DNA of 64,000 nucleotides from Pegea sp. RAD2-039. Its lineage: Eukaryota > Chordata > Thaliacea > Salpida > Salpidae. The stretch is from positions 868,001 through 932,000 of the forward strand of contig JAQGEQ010000380.1 of NCBI GenBank assembly GCA_034620365.1, in the 5' to 3' direction. The position numbers were made by a program, and so were the translations under genes. Position 1 is the stretch's first letter. Each line of letters opens with the position of its first letter. Positions 51,896 through 64,000 of this stretch are shown here, one piece after another. The notes under the pieces are model-generated. The model was not told the origin of the DNA, searched no databases, and worked only from the letters and a program-made list of their open reading frames with translations.

Positions 51896-54537
51896 TTCTC
51901 ATAAACCGAGCTAACTCTACATTTAACTGAGCAAATGTCGTCACGTACATTCAAACTAGATTTGTTCTTTTTCTGCTCTCTCGTATTTGAGAGAAATAAC
52001 ATAATAAACAAAGTACTCAGTACTCTCAATCTTCTGTAAAAACTTTATGATCTACTCATTATGCGTCAAGCATAATATTTTATAATAAAAAAAACTGGTT
52101 TTTGGTTTAATTACGTTTCCAGATTGCAAATTTATTAACAAACAAATGAAACGAATTTTTTATTCGTAAAATTAACAAAATAAATTTTAAAAAATCATCA
52201 TTATTAAATATTGCAAAAACGTTTTTGTGAGTTAAAAGTGTTTCAAATAAATTTATGTCCTTCATTATTTCGCATAAAAAAAGTCAAAAAATTACTTTTA
52301 TAAAGAGATAACACTTTGTGTCTAGAAATAATTTTTCTTTGAATTATTTTTGTAATTAAATTAAAATCATCGCTGCAAACTTATTCATGAAAATTATTTA
52401 CTAAAATTGCATATTCATGGGAAAGAAAACAATATAATTTTAACAGCATAAAAAATAGCTTGCTTAACAGTGATAAGCAAATTTGAGTTTTTGCATTTTT
52501 AAAAAGCTTTTAAACATGAATAAAATCTACAGATTTTTTAACCATATGATAGGCATAAAAATATTGATTTCATACCTACAGCAACAGCTTAAGCATGAGC
52601 TTGAGAAGAAATGACTTACTGCTTAATAGTGACATAAGATGTCTGTTGTATGAGAGCAGTTGTCCAACAAAGAAAAATTTACTTCCAATATTGCGTTTTA
52701 TGTCGATCTTTTGTGCAAAATATTAAAATTATTGACTTTCTTTCTAAATTTGAGATATGGTTTGTAACAAGACTTGCTACAACAGTTTTATCTATTCTAT
52801 GTTTGCTGTTTAAGTCAATATAAATAAATGTATCTTGAAGACTGAATCTAAATTATTTATATAGGCAGTTTTACAACGTTTTCAAAAGTTTTAAATTACT
52901 TTACAAGCTCTTCACATTTCTTCCAGTAGAAAAATAAAAACTAAATTTAAAACCACTCTTTATAAAAGTATTTTAAATTAGTTTTTTTTCCTCATTTATT
53001 TTTGATGATAAAGGTTAGCAAAAATTATTTATCAAAGAAATTTTTCGAGCTTTCAATTTTGGTACATTTATGCATTAAAGAAAAAAAATCACTTCATCAA
53101 TTACAACTTGTTATTTTGTTGGAAAGTGTTTTTCACTCAACAATTTTCTCGTAAATTGTTTAAATCTTTAAGCTGTTGCTAATCTGATCTGTTAAAATTA
53201 TTCTTATTAAAACTTTAAATTTATGTTTGCAATATAAGAGTTATAGTTAGTTATTCTTTGCTTGTTATACTAGGAGCATTATTTAAAAACTGTCCCGTTA
53301 TTTACGAGAAATTAAGATGAAGGGGTTTAAAAATATTTTAAGTTACTTCTGATGTTCAATCAGTTATTGTAGTCAGCAGTTTGTAACATTAAATTTTGCT
53401 GATCTAAGTGAAACCAGTTATAACTGATAAGCTTTAGAGCTGAATATATGATTTGAAAAGTAGATGAAACAAATCTTTATTAAGTGTTTAACGTTTGGCA
53501 TACAATTTTACTAAATGTTTACAAGCTACAACTGAAAATCTGTCAAACAATTTGTCAAGATAATCTACTAATCTACTTTTAACTAGATTCACGCTATGTT
53601 CAACAAGCTATGCATTTTGACTTAGGCAATTACTTTTGCATTCAAACTGTTTGAGCTTAATTGTCAATCGAAGTTAACTGAACAAAACTCGATAAAAGTA
53701 GAAAACCTCTTTAAGAAGAGTTCTCTCATGAAATAAGTTAAGTGCTATTGATTGTTTTTGAATTACCCACTTATCACGTGTTCAATATTCAGGAGTAGAA
53801 GGACACTAGAACCTTTGCTCTTAAAACTTATCAAACTAGGTTCGATGTAAATAAATAGATTTTACTAGTTTCTAGTACTTAAGTTACAAAGATTAAATTA
53901 AAATTTCATATAAATTCAAGTTAAAATATTTATTTCCAATCGTAAAAGTTGTTTTTAAGTTTTCTTCAAAGATTTACGTTTGAGTATATTTTAGAACAAA
54001 TATCTGCTAGCAAACGAGACATTTGAAAAACGTTATCAAAAATGAAATTGAAATCTTGCTTTATTTAATGATAAAAAGCTCTACCAAACGAAGGATTAGT
54101 AAATTTTTATCATTTATCAATTAAGTTATACTAATAACTTTTGAGAGATATAAAAAAAACATCATCAAATAAATTATTTAGCCTTAATTAAAATTGTTTT
54201 TGATTTTTTCATTCCAATTTTTAAGCTTCTTAAGTTAGTTTAGTAAAATTTTGTCTAAACGTTTATCTTTAGTAAGTAGCTAGAAGAGCTGTAAATATTT
54301 ACAGTGTACGATAAGATGTATTAAATCTATAACTAAAACAAACAAGTAAGCTTCATAATCTTATTACTTAACAGTAATTTAATATAAAAACGTTTGAAAG
54401 ACTTTGTAAATAAAACCGTTTGATTGGTATTAATATTATTCAGCAATACTTATTGTAGACATTATTTTTGTCAATTACAGTTATAAATATTGTTTATAAA
54501 TTTTAATGACTCATTAATTTTAAGAAACAGAACTAAC

Positions 54538-54741
54538 CTTTAAAACTGCTTTTTCCCATGCTGAGTCACAACATTTTAATGAATTTAATTTTGTTTTTAT
54601 AATAAATAAGTCCTGAAGTAAAACAAGGACGTTTTTTTCTGAAATTCGTTTTAATGAGCATCTGTGACCAGCTTTAAAACTTTCAATAAAAATCTTTGAA
54701 TCTTTAAGTAATTTTTTCACAAAGTAATTTTGCTTTAATGG
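54538..54741 (-). CDS. Candidate orphan exon of unknown gene
   Basis: 204 bases, exactly 68 codons, open on the minus strand between an acceptor (TTGATAG) at 54742 and a donor (GTTAGTTCT) at 54537. It encodes a peptide including KKLLKDSKIFIESFKAGHRC, SLKRISEKNVLVLLQDLFII and SLKCCDSAWEKAVLK. Composition (cysteines, balanced charge, amphipathic leucines) looks like real protein rather than chance AT-rich translation. No family is recognised and no neighbouring exon was found within several kilobases. It may be a far exon of a minus-strand gene, or a decayed one. Confidence 0.35.
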
Positions 54742-56479
54742 CTATCAACACTATATAAAACCAGATTTTCAAATTAATATTAAATAGTATTTGCATTTAA
54801 CTAAATAACTTCAATGTATAAGTCAAAGATACAATTACTTATAGTTATACGTAAACCTACAATTCACAAACTTAATACAAAATCTTATGAACGTTGACAA
54901 TTTGTTATCTATTAATAAATGTTATTTATCCTTATCTTAAACCTTACAAGTGTTTGTTTTAATTTAAGTGAAAATCTTAAAATTAGTGTAAAAAGATCAT
55001 CCAACAGGTAGAGATTAGCTTATGGAAATTATAAGTTTAAGCTTATAAGAAAATAAATTTAAACTCTTTAACTTGCAAGTATGTATATGTTCCTATATGT
55101 ATTGTTTACATTTGTTTCATGATTTTTGCAAAAGTAAACTTCAGAAAAAAATAAAATTTTCAAAGATAATAAAATTCACTTAATAGGCAAAAAATAAAAT
55201 TTGCAAAACAAAATAAATCAATCAAACATACCATATTCTATTTCAATTGAGTGAGACTTTCAATTTTTTTAACTTTATTTTTTCAACTTTTAACACTTTA
55301 TCTTTATACGAATGTAAAATATTTGCATCTAAATAGAACTTTTGTTGGATAAATTTAATGTACATTTATTAATTGTTATATGAAGTTGATAAAAATGTGT
55401 TAGTAATACAAGTGTATATATTTTTAATTATTGTCTTAAATTTCACCTTAGACCAAAGTATTATATTATACTGTAACGTTTTGTGCTTACTCTTACTTAT
55501 ACTTATTTGATATTAATTATATTTGAAGTTTTAATTTGTGTTACGTTTCCCGGCTGGCTAATTTTTACAGGTCAGCTAGTGCAAAAAGTTGAAAAGCAGA
55601 CAATTAAGGCTATTTGCTAATATACAAAAAAAAAGGACGCAAAGTTGTGAATGTAAGTGATATCAAGTTACAAAATAAGAGTTAAGGAAGATTAAGATTG
55701 TGCAGTAAAACTATCAACATGTTCAGTAAATGAAAAACTTTTTTAACTGTTTGCTGTGAATATACAAGTGAAATTTGAAACAATTTTGCAGCATATTTCC
55801 AATATTACTTAGTTTGCTTAATTTTTATGATCAATTATTTTAAGTAATTAATTCTTTTTTTAGTATAAAATGAGTTCTGATAATAAACTTCCAATATCTT
55901 ATAATTATGTTATACAAAATTTATTCAAAATGTGATATCTTCACAATAACGTTTGTTCAGTTTAATTAATTAATTTAACAAAACAAAATCTTGGTAAAAA
56001 TTCTTATCTTTTTACTTGAAGTGCTTAAGCTTAAAAGAAGTATAGAAAGAGCTGTAAAATAAAAATTATCATTTATTATTAATATATTAAATATATGCTT
56101 AAATTAAACTAAACTAAATTTGAATGCATAAATTGAATTTGCAATTATCAATAGAAAGTAAATTAGTTTGAGATTATTCTACTTAATAAATGCTTATTAT
56201 AGAAAACACAAAATAAAAATATAGTGGTGACTCCCTAAACATCAAAAAATAAAATCGATTATCTAGTCAAATGTTTTTTGAAGATATTCTTGTGTCTAAT
56301 ACAATGTTTATAAATGTTACTAGCTCACAAAAAAAAACAAAATAACCATGATTGGCATTATATATCTTTTTATTTGTTAATAAAATGTGAAAGATAAAAA
56401 TCCCCGAAAAATTTTGAAAACACAGCAATAAAAAAGACAATATTTATTTAATTCTAACTATCTAAATGTATTCTATCAT

Positions 56480-57020
56480 ATTTATGATGAGCACCTATTT
56501 AAAAAGAGCACCTCTCGCTAACACGCATTCTCAAAAATTATACAATTGTATATAATTGTTATAGATGTAAGTATAGATTATTATGAAAATACATATGTTA
56601 CACATGGTAGTTTAGGAGTCCCCATATGATATAATTATGTTTTAATAATTAATTAATCAAAAACTATATAAAAAATCATAATTACTTAGAATGTTAGTAT
56701 TACAAAAAAGAAAAAAAAAGGAACACAGCTTAAAAATGATAATTGAGTCAGTATTAAAACGGTTCTACTTTAAGAGAATTTGAACCGCAATAACTTGCAC
56801 GAGAGAGTTGAAATGGCAATATCTGATGGCAGTTGGTTCTAAGTACTAATTGTCTAGTGTGAGAAAAAAATTGCTCTATTTCACGTACCAGGTAATGTGG
56901 GTTTATGAAGTTGTATTATGTGTCATCTGAGTTGATATAACATGAGGGTACGACTAATGGAGAAAAAATATATCAATTAAAGTTCAACTAGATTGCGAAG
57001 AATTTGAAAAATAAGAATCA
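56480..57020 (-). mobile_element. LINE family A 3' region
   Basis: On the minus strand: a relic of RT C-terminal coding (about 56965-56755; after the marker GTGTCATCTGAGTTGATATAAC come TRQLVLRTNCHQ and LSRASYCGSNSLKV), an untranslated part, then the family tail GAATGCGTGTTAGCGAGAGGTGC at about 56.5 kb. The second hairpin arm is degenerate. This copy shows the segment that is missing from the 34.4 kb copy. Confidence 0.72.
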
Positions 57021-58422
57021 GAAATTAGTATCAGCAAACATATTTCAAATCAAAACTCTTATATCAATTTCCTTATAATGAATTATATGAATAAAACCAA
57101 TAAGATTCTGCAAAAATTAAATTCAAAGTTAGAGTTAAAAACTTTTCAGTTTTTAATTTATTTCTATATTTAATATATTAATATATTTCTATATTTATGA
57201 AATATTTAATTAAACTTTAGTTCTCATTAAACAGTTCACCAAAAGTATTATTTTTACTTTAATACTAATAAATGGTAAGGTAATAAAGCTTTTTTTGACA
57301 TTCAGTGTTGAATTGCAATAGTTTGTATAACATGCAGTTAAAATAATAGGTTTGATTTAGAAAAATAATTTCATGCTAATAAAAAAATTTCCTGTACCTT
57401 TAATTTCATGTGTTAAAAATAAATTCAGTAATATCTTAATAATAAGCTAATGAAAGTATTTAAGGCCATTTATGTCATTTATTCTGTCTTTATTCTCAAA
57501 AAAGCTATTTCAAGTAGCTTTGTCATCTTAAAAATTCTATTACACTATTACCCTTCTTTTAACTCATAATAAATAAACTAATAATTTTACGATTTTTTTG
57601 ACATGACAAAATGGTTAATTCTTTTAAAAGTTATCTATATAAATTTATTTTATCGTTTTATAATTTTTATACATTATTCAACCGCCATTTTAGTTCATTT
57701 TCTTTAGATGTATTGACTTGACTAGTTAAAATAACGCGACACGTAAAATGTGGATATTTCTGTTTCTTTATCTAGCTTTATTTTGTTACAATTTGATGAG
57801 AATTGTTTATAAAGATTTACTTATAAATTGTAAAAATATATTTATATAAAAAATGTTATGACCAATTCTGTTACTTAAATAAAAGCTGTAACTCAAATAG
57901 TTTAATTAAAATCTTGGATATATTATTATCATTATGTTTTTCATTTTTCAGTGGAAATATTTCTCTTTATGTTTAGTGATCCTTTTTTAATGATGCATTT
58001 GTAATAATAGTAGTTAAATAAAATAATTTAGTAACCTTATTGAATAGACCAATGCTTCTTGGGTTTATATAAATAAAAAGAGGTTTTTGATGTTTTGAAT
58101 ACTTTTTTCAAACAGTTCTTAATAAAATGTTGATTTTTATGCTAAAAAAATTGTTCTTATGTAATCTTGTTTGTAAATTTTTGATATAATTTGTATTTAA
58201 AAAAATTAGTTCAATTTCTTCTAAAATATGGCTTTTATCAAATATCCTTGTTATGTATGCTACTACTATAACTACAATTTATAAAATTATGTGTAATTAT
58301 ATTAATTATACATATAAGTAATTAATGATAATCACATGGTACATGATAATATAATTATTTGATAATAGAAATAATAGTGAGATACTTAATTTTTTTGTTC
58401 TAGTTGATTAAGAATAATTAAA

Positions 58423-61400
58423 ATGGAAATGCATACTGGTGACCCTACTCTTGATCATGAGTATAAAATGCATGCGATGCAGCAAATACCTGAATTGGTA
58501 GAGAAATATTTGAAAGGATTTCAGAAAACTATTGCTAGAAATGATATTCATGAAATTGAAACTCATTATGAGATTGGGTGGGTTTTTAAATAAAAAAATT
58601 TAAAAAACTTAAAGTAGAAATCTTTCTCATCATCACTATTATCTATTTATTATTTATCTTTGAAATTTTTTTAATATAAAATTATTTTATCTTTGATTTG
58701 TAGATGGAACCACCTAAGTGAACGGTTTTATACAAGTGATTCTTGGCCAAATCCAGATTCTGTTAGAGCTTTGGTTGGCAATGGTATCTGCAATTTTATT
58801 CTTATTCTTTATTATATATCCTATTCTTGTAATATTCTACAAAATAATTATTTTCAGTTTTTGAAATAATATATCTAGAAGAATCTTAGATATTCTTAAT
58901 TATTAACTGTAAGGTTCTACTTTATTATCCAGATTACTTTGCAAACCAAACAATGTTTTTTTATATTTAGATGATATGTTTCTTATCTTATACAAGGAAT
59001 TATATTATCGGCATATTTATGCTAAAAGTCAAGGTGGGCCAACTCAAAATGAAAGACTTTACTCTTACTACAATTATTGTGACTTATTCAATAATATACT
59101 TAGTAAGTTCTTATTTGTATTATTTTTTTCATTAATTCTAAATTTTAAATGATAAAATTGTATGTTGTCTTATGTTTTTTTTATCCTTTAAATTTGTTAA
59201 AAACTATAAAAGAATGATTTTTCTTTATCTACTTTTGTGTAGATAAACACTAATACATCATCTTTTAAGGTGCAACAGGTCCAGTAGCTTTGGAACTTCC
59301 AAACCAGTGGCTATATGATATCATTGATGAGTTCATTTATCAGGTCTGTATAGATAGTCAATTGTTTGAATTCTATTTTCGTTTTTATTAGATTAATTTA
59401 AGTTATTTTTTGTATTTAGTTGTTACTTCAAAATATGTTTAAATAAATTTTATGTGAAATCTTAAAAGGATATTTTTAAATAGTTTCAAGCTTATACTCA
59501 ATATAAGTGCAAGCTGGTTAAGAAGTCTAGCGAAGAAATAGATATAATCAGAAACAACCCAAAGGTTTGTAAATAGTTAAAAAAAATTTTAATATATTTG
59601 TTTTTTTTTAATTATATTGGTAGAAAAAATTATAATTTAGTTTGTTTGAAAAAGTTTATATGATTTTTCACCATCAATTTCTCCATCTTTTAAAAACTGT
59701 TTGATAGTATAGTGAGAATAATTAAATCTTTTATTATAAAATATGGTTGTTTGCATTGGTTACGATTATGAAAAGGTTTATTATGATATTTTTGAAATTT
59801 TACTGATTTATTCAAACATTTTAAGATCTGGAACATTCATAGTGTTCTGAACGTTCTTCATTCTCTTGTTGAAAAATCAAAGATTAACGAGCAACTGAAA
59901 GCTTATAATGAGGGTCAAAACCAACAGACAATTGCTCAAATTGCTGGTTAGATTTTAACAAAATCACCTTATACAAGATTGTTTAAAATTTCTAATATTT
60001 ACAGGTGAATTTGGTATTTCATCTTTGTACAAGATGCTTGGTTACTTTAGTCTTATTGGTCTACTTCGATTGCACAGTCTTCTGGGTGATTATCATCAAG
60101 CATTAGCTGTGCTTGAACATATCAACATCAATAAAGGAGTTAGTCTTGATATCAGCAAGATGTTGTTATGGACTTAAATTATCACTTTTCAGAGTAATGT
60201 CTATTCACGAGTCCCGGAGTGCCAAATGACTACATATTACTACGTCGGATTTGGATATATGATGATGCACAAGTACCATGATGCGATCAAAACTTTTTCT
60301 AGCATCTTGATTTACATCCAGCGTAGTAAAAACGCCCCACACCGCTCGAGCCAGTACAAGCTTGATATGGTCGGTCCTATTTCTTAATTTCACTTTTAAA
60401 TGTAGTAGAATTAACTTTTTACAGATGAACAAGCAAACTGATCAGATGCTCTACTTGCTGGCTCTTTGTCATTCATTCTATCCGGTAAGAATTGATGAGG
60501 TTTTGATTCAAGTGATGAAGGAACGTGTGCCAATCGAAAAGCTGCAACGTTTGCAGAAAGGGTAACTGACGTTTGTTATAAAGAAATAGTTTTCATAATT
60601 CATCGAAATCTTTTTTAGTGCTTTCAATAATTTCTAAGTTATTCAGATATTATCTATTTTTTAAAATGTTCAATTAACAATTATTATCAATTTAATCAGT
60701 GACAAGCAAATCATAGAAGAGATGTTTGTGTTTGGTTGTCCTAAGTTTCTTTCACCTGTTCCTCCTAATTTTGAAGCTACTCATCTCAATTCCCACAAAG
60801 AACCAACTATCCACCAGTGCAAGGTACCATGTTGCTAAATTTTGCAACCATCAAAAGATCATTAAAAGCTTTTAGTTTATGATTCAAGCAACTAACTTTA
60901 TGGCTGTTGTTTTTAACTTATATATCTAATAGGTGTTTTTAGAAGATGTTGACCAGCAGATTCAACTTCCTATCATCCGCAGCTATTTGAAGCTTTATTC
61001 GACTATGTCTGTCGCAAAGCTAGCTGCATTCTTAGAAATGAAAGAAGAAGATTTCATCCCTCAACTGATGTGTTTGAAAGTAAATTTCAGAGTTATCTCT
61101 GTTGTATGAACAACATTTTAAGTGTAAGTTGAATTTCCAGGCAAAAATGATGAATGCCCGCTCAAACTCATCTGAAGAGGAATCTCTCGAAGTGGATTTT
61201 TATATCGATGACGTAAGTGTCTTTGATGTTCGATCTCATAAATCTCAATCACCTAATTTTCAGGGCATGATTCATATTGCAAATACGAAAGTTGAACGGA
61301 GTCCTGCTGATTATTTCATCAAGCAAATCCTTAAGTTCAAAGAGGTGTGTTTTATAATTTACTTCAAGTAATTTATTCTAAAAAATATTCTTTCTAGTTG

Positions 61401-61427
61401 AATAATCAAATTACCGCGCTCAAGTGA
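58423..61427 (+). CDS. EIF3L: Translation initiation factor eIF3 subunit L
   Basis: Fourteen exons: 58423-58577, 58704-58783, 58971-59102, 59270-59343, 59484-59564, 59826-59946, 60005-60138, 60193-60369, 60425-60561, 60700-60823, 60933-61079, 61141-61212, 61264-61344, 61398-61427, giving 514 residues. eIF3L is a PCI-domain subunit of the eIF3 complex on the 40S ribosome. Diagnostic stretches are [77 protein letters not shown] and, in the PCI half, [18 protein letters not shown] and [20 protein letters not shown]. It is about 50 residues shorter than the human protein, mainly at the N-terminus and in the loop after HSLVEKS. All phases close. AATAAA at about 61492 suits its poly(A) site. Confidence 0.96.
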
Positions 61428-61738
61428 AATCAATCAGCATTTCAGTAGAGAATTCGGATGTTTGCACGTAATTAGATTTTTCGAACTAATACAATAAACA
61501 GCTTTCTCTTCTATTGTGCATCTCGAATTATTTTAGAACAACATTTTATTACAAGCGAAGATATAAGATCAGAACAATCATAGAAAGGAATAAAAAATTA
61601 CTCCACAAAAAGAGCCATGATTGTAGAAAGTGGTGTATCATCATAAGATTTCTAAAAAATGAAAACCATTATAAAATATTGAAATACTAGAATGATTGAT
61701 TACAAAGATGCTAAAACAGAAGAAAATAGTAAAAATAA
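61428..61738. other. Short tail-to-tail spacer
   Basis: Shared 3' flank of EIF3L (plus) and the unrecognised gene (minus). No feature other than a likely poly(A) signal. Confidence 0.5.
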
Positions 61739-62531
61739 TTATCCACCTGAAGGTTTATCACTGATTAAAATGCCATCGGGGGTATGAACCAATTCCTTAT
61801 CTGATGGTATTTCTACAAACTCCAAACCACTTAAAGATATAAGCTGATATCCAGGAGGAGCTGTGTAGGTTGTACCATCAGGAAGAAGCAACTTACGTTT
61901 ACCTCTAGTAATCTGCAAATTGCGTAAAACAAATGAAAAAGTTTTGGAAATATAAATCTTTAATGGTCTTACCACATCTGACTCTTTTTTACTATTCTTT
62001 GAAAGATAAATAATGTCTTCATCTTTGTCTGAATTAGCAGTTATGTCTACTTGGATCATTCTCGTACAATTTATCTGCTCTTTCTTATCATGAGGTATGC
62101 TCTTATCAATAATTAATGATCATTTTAATACAAATTTATCTGTTTATCAAACTCACTTTTCTTTGAGGATTATAATAGATATACTCAGAATTCCTAGAAG
62201 TTTTCTTCGTTCTTTTTCCTTTTATTATTGAAGATGGATCATAAGACTTCTTTAAGTAACTTCTAAAACATTGAATTATAATATGATGATAATAAAAACA
62301 ATATCATGAGTAAAACACAGTAACTAGTACAAAAAGTAATATAAAAAAACAAATTAGTCTAAAAAACTTTTTGGCCATACAGCCTTAAAATTACCTTGGC
62401 TTGAAATCAGAAGCTTTACGGTCTAATGTTCCTTTCTGAATATCAAGCCAATTGTTTGAACTTATTGGCTTATTAATGATTGGACTTTCAACTTGACCAA
62501 TTAAAGAAGAAGAAAAGAATTCAGGTGAAAC
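61739..62531 (-). CDS. 3' part of an unrecognised conserved-looking gene
   Basis: Four exons on the minus strand join in frame: 62531-62395, 62262-62157, 62101-61973, 61912-61739, giving 182 codons. The first shown exon has an acceptor, so the true 5' end lies further upstream, possibly past the right edge. The early part is polar and basic (SSIIKGKRTKKTSRN), followed by an acidic, serine-rich stretch (TANSDKDEDIIYLSKNSKKE). The last 58 residues form a compact, glycine- and proline-marked segment: KRKLLLPDGTTYTAPPGYQL, then LEFVEIPSDKELVHTPDGIL and ISDKPSGG. The layout suggests a nuclear protein with a conserved C-terminal module, but I do not recognise the family. Confidence 0.7.
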
Positions 62532-64000
62532 CTAAAAAATAGTTATATTATGATTAAGTTTGAATTAATTTTAATAAAAATAACTTGAAAAGTTATTCAA
62601 AATGAGAATATATAACACTAATAAAAAAGTTGGCAGATCATTTAGGACATCTTAAGACAGTTTTTTTTTACTTATAAGGTCGCTGATCACTATGTGACAT
62701 TATTTTAGAAGATATACATGATCTTAGTGACCTAAATTCCTATTTTTTCACCAACAATCAGATAGTAAATATGTTTCAAAACTTGTTTACCTGTTTAAAA
62801 CAAAACTTAGTAATAAATAAGCAGGCTTGTACCAAAGTTGACTTGAAAAGATGAATCACAATAGTTATTAAGAGATTATCTGAAGCTAACAAGAGATAGC
62901 AGAACACGAAACAAGGAATGTAGTGAAAAACGGTGGAGTGCTAGAAGTAGTTACTACAAATGTGATAAATTCCTTCGAAAAAATTGTATTTTCCTTTTTG
63001 GACTCCAATTAAACGTTGAAGTAATTTATCAAAGCCTTAAATATGGCTTCAAACATATTTAAAGTCAATCTCTATTTAGTATTGTTTATATTCTTAGATT
63101 CAAATTGAAATATTTATTGATTTATTGAAATAAATAAGTATGTTGATGAGGAATTCTGACTTTGCCGAGTATGTAAATAAGAATGAACTGCAGATGTATT
63201 CACAAATATTTTTACTAATTTTCTTGGCAATTAAAAGTATCAACTTAGTGGTAACATTAAGGCTTATTTTATCTTCAACTACCTCAATATAGCTCTCTGA
63301 TAAATTGGGGAGTTACAGTTAACAAAAGAAAGTATTTAACCAAAAGACATCAAAATTATAGAAAGGATACAGAATGGAATGTACATATGAGGTAGACTAC
63401 TGCTGAAATCTTGTTAGGGGAAAACCCAAAGTAGATACACTTAGATTACTTACTAAAACTAATTAAAACAAATTAGTTCATTTTTGTTTAAATATTGTAT
63501 TTAATAAAGGACTAATCAAACATTCAAACGTAATTAAATTGTGTAATGTTAAATTTGGGATTTTCTATAAACAATTTTTATTAACTACTTTTCTTAGAAA
63601 AATTAGTAAACATTTGGAGTTTTTTTTTACAAAACCCTTCAAAGTAGTTCTCAAAAAAAATAAATTGTCAAAAGATGACTTAAAAAGTGTCAATTTTTAA
63701 GTTTCTTTACATAACAGAAACATGGAAAATACCTATTACTATGTTTCATAAATTTATATCAGCCATATTAATTTTAAAGTCTTATAAAAATTATTAACAA
63801 AGTTAGTTGGTTATTGATCAGAAGACATTTAGTAACTTTTATATTAAAAATTTACTTTATATAATTAATTACCAAATATTTTTGACTTAAAGGACTATTA
63901 TTATTTTATAAAGAACAGTGTTTACAAATATACATATATATAAATATTATATAGTAACCAAAATATAGAAAATTAAAATAAATGTAAATATCTTATATAA
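62532..64000. other. Right-edge region, no exon supported
   Basis: AT-rich DNA that should be an intron or the 5' flank of the preceding minus-strand gene. I found no further acceptor-donor bounded open segment, repeat or RNA gene. Confidence 0.45.

Larger units (their letters stand above)
50833..58422. other. Large gene-poor interval between TRAF4 and EIF3L
   Basis: 7.6 kb, the longest spacer here. It should contain the TRAF4 promoter at its left end and the EIF3L promoter at its right end. It includes a 140-base tandem duplication at 51.6-51.9 kb, one orphan candidate exon at 54.5-54.7 kb and a LINE family A 3' region at 56.5-57.0 kb. The rest is AT-rich sequence in which I see nothing. 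Confidence 0.5.

Noticed and set aside
51817-52029. 70-codon minus-strand open frame overlapping the tandem duplication
   Set aside because: Half of it lies in the duplicated repeat, whose other copy is not open in the same way; most likely chance.
60205-60432. Minus-strand open frame of 75 codons
   Set aside because: It is the antisense shadow of EIF3L exon 8.

Overview
The window is nuclear DNA from an AT-rich animal genome. Genes carry GT-AG introns, many of them only about 50-190 nt long. Gene content (TRAF4, DRC10, WDR38, a CUB/EGF/Sushi membrane protein, a carbohydrate sulfotransferase, CR1/L2-type LINEs, a gypsy-type gag) points to a ciliated invertebrate. The base composition and mix of very short and kilobase introns would suit a flatworm, but a cnidarian or another AT-rich lineage is not excluded. 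I could not run a search, so the species is open.

Layout. 0-5 kb: a possible exon cut by the left edge, then intronless PSMB1 (minus) and a long AT-rich spacer. 4.7-7.9 kb: two tandem Rab7 genes (plus) whose 3' halves have been homogenised. 11.5-25 kb: a rearranged, partly duplicated block. It holds the CUB-EGF-Sushi-TM gene (plus), two broken C2H2 zinc-finger copies (plus), a GNAT-family acetyltransferase (minus) with a displaced fragment, an orphan copy of the membrane-protein promoter and signal exon, and LINE pieces. 25.8-28.2 kb: nine-exon DRC10/IQCD-like gene (minus). 30.6-32.7 kb: nine-exon carbohydrate sulfotransferase (plus). 36.1-38.5 kb: two adjacent intronless genes, WDR38-like and SGF29 (plus). 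39-41.7 kb: decayed gag and LINE sequence. 42.7-50.8 kb: TRAF4 in seven exons with kilobase 5' introns (minus). 50.8-58.4 kb: gene-poor, with a local tandem duplication, one orphan candidate exon and a LINE end. 58.4-61.4 kb: EIF3L in 14 exons (plus). 61.7-62.5 kb: the 3' end of an unrecognised gene (minus) that may run off the right edge.

The genes do not form a pathway. Most are single-copy housekeeping or conserved animal genes (proteasome, Rab7 trafficking, SAGA reader, eIF3, TRAF signalling, axonemal regulation). For every intron-containing gene except the zinc-finger copies I assembled exons by hand. Reading frame is kept across all junctions, and where both ends are visible the total coding length divides by three. 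Two LINE families recur. Family A has a hairpin plus (AATA)n 3' tail in five places; family B has a different tail in three places. They account for much of the recognisable repeat content.
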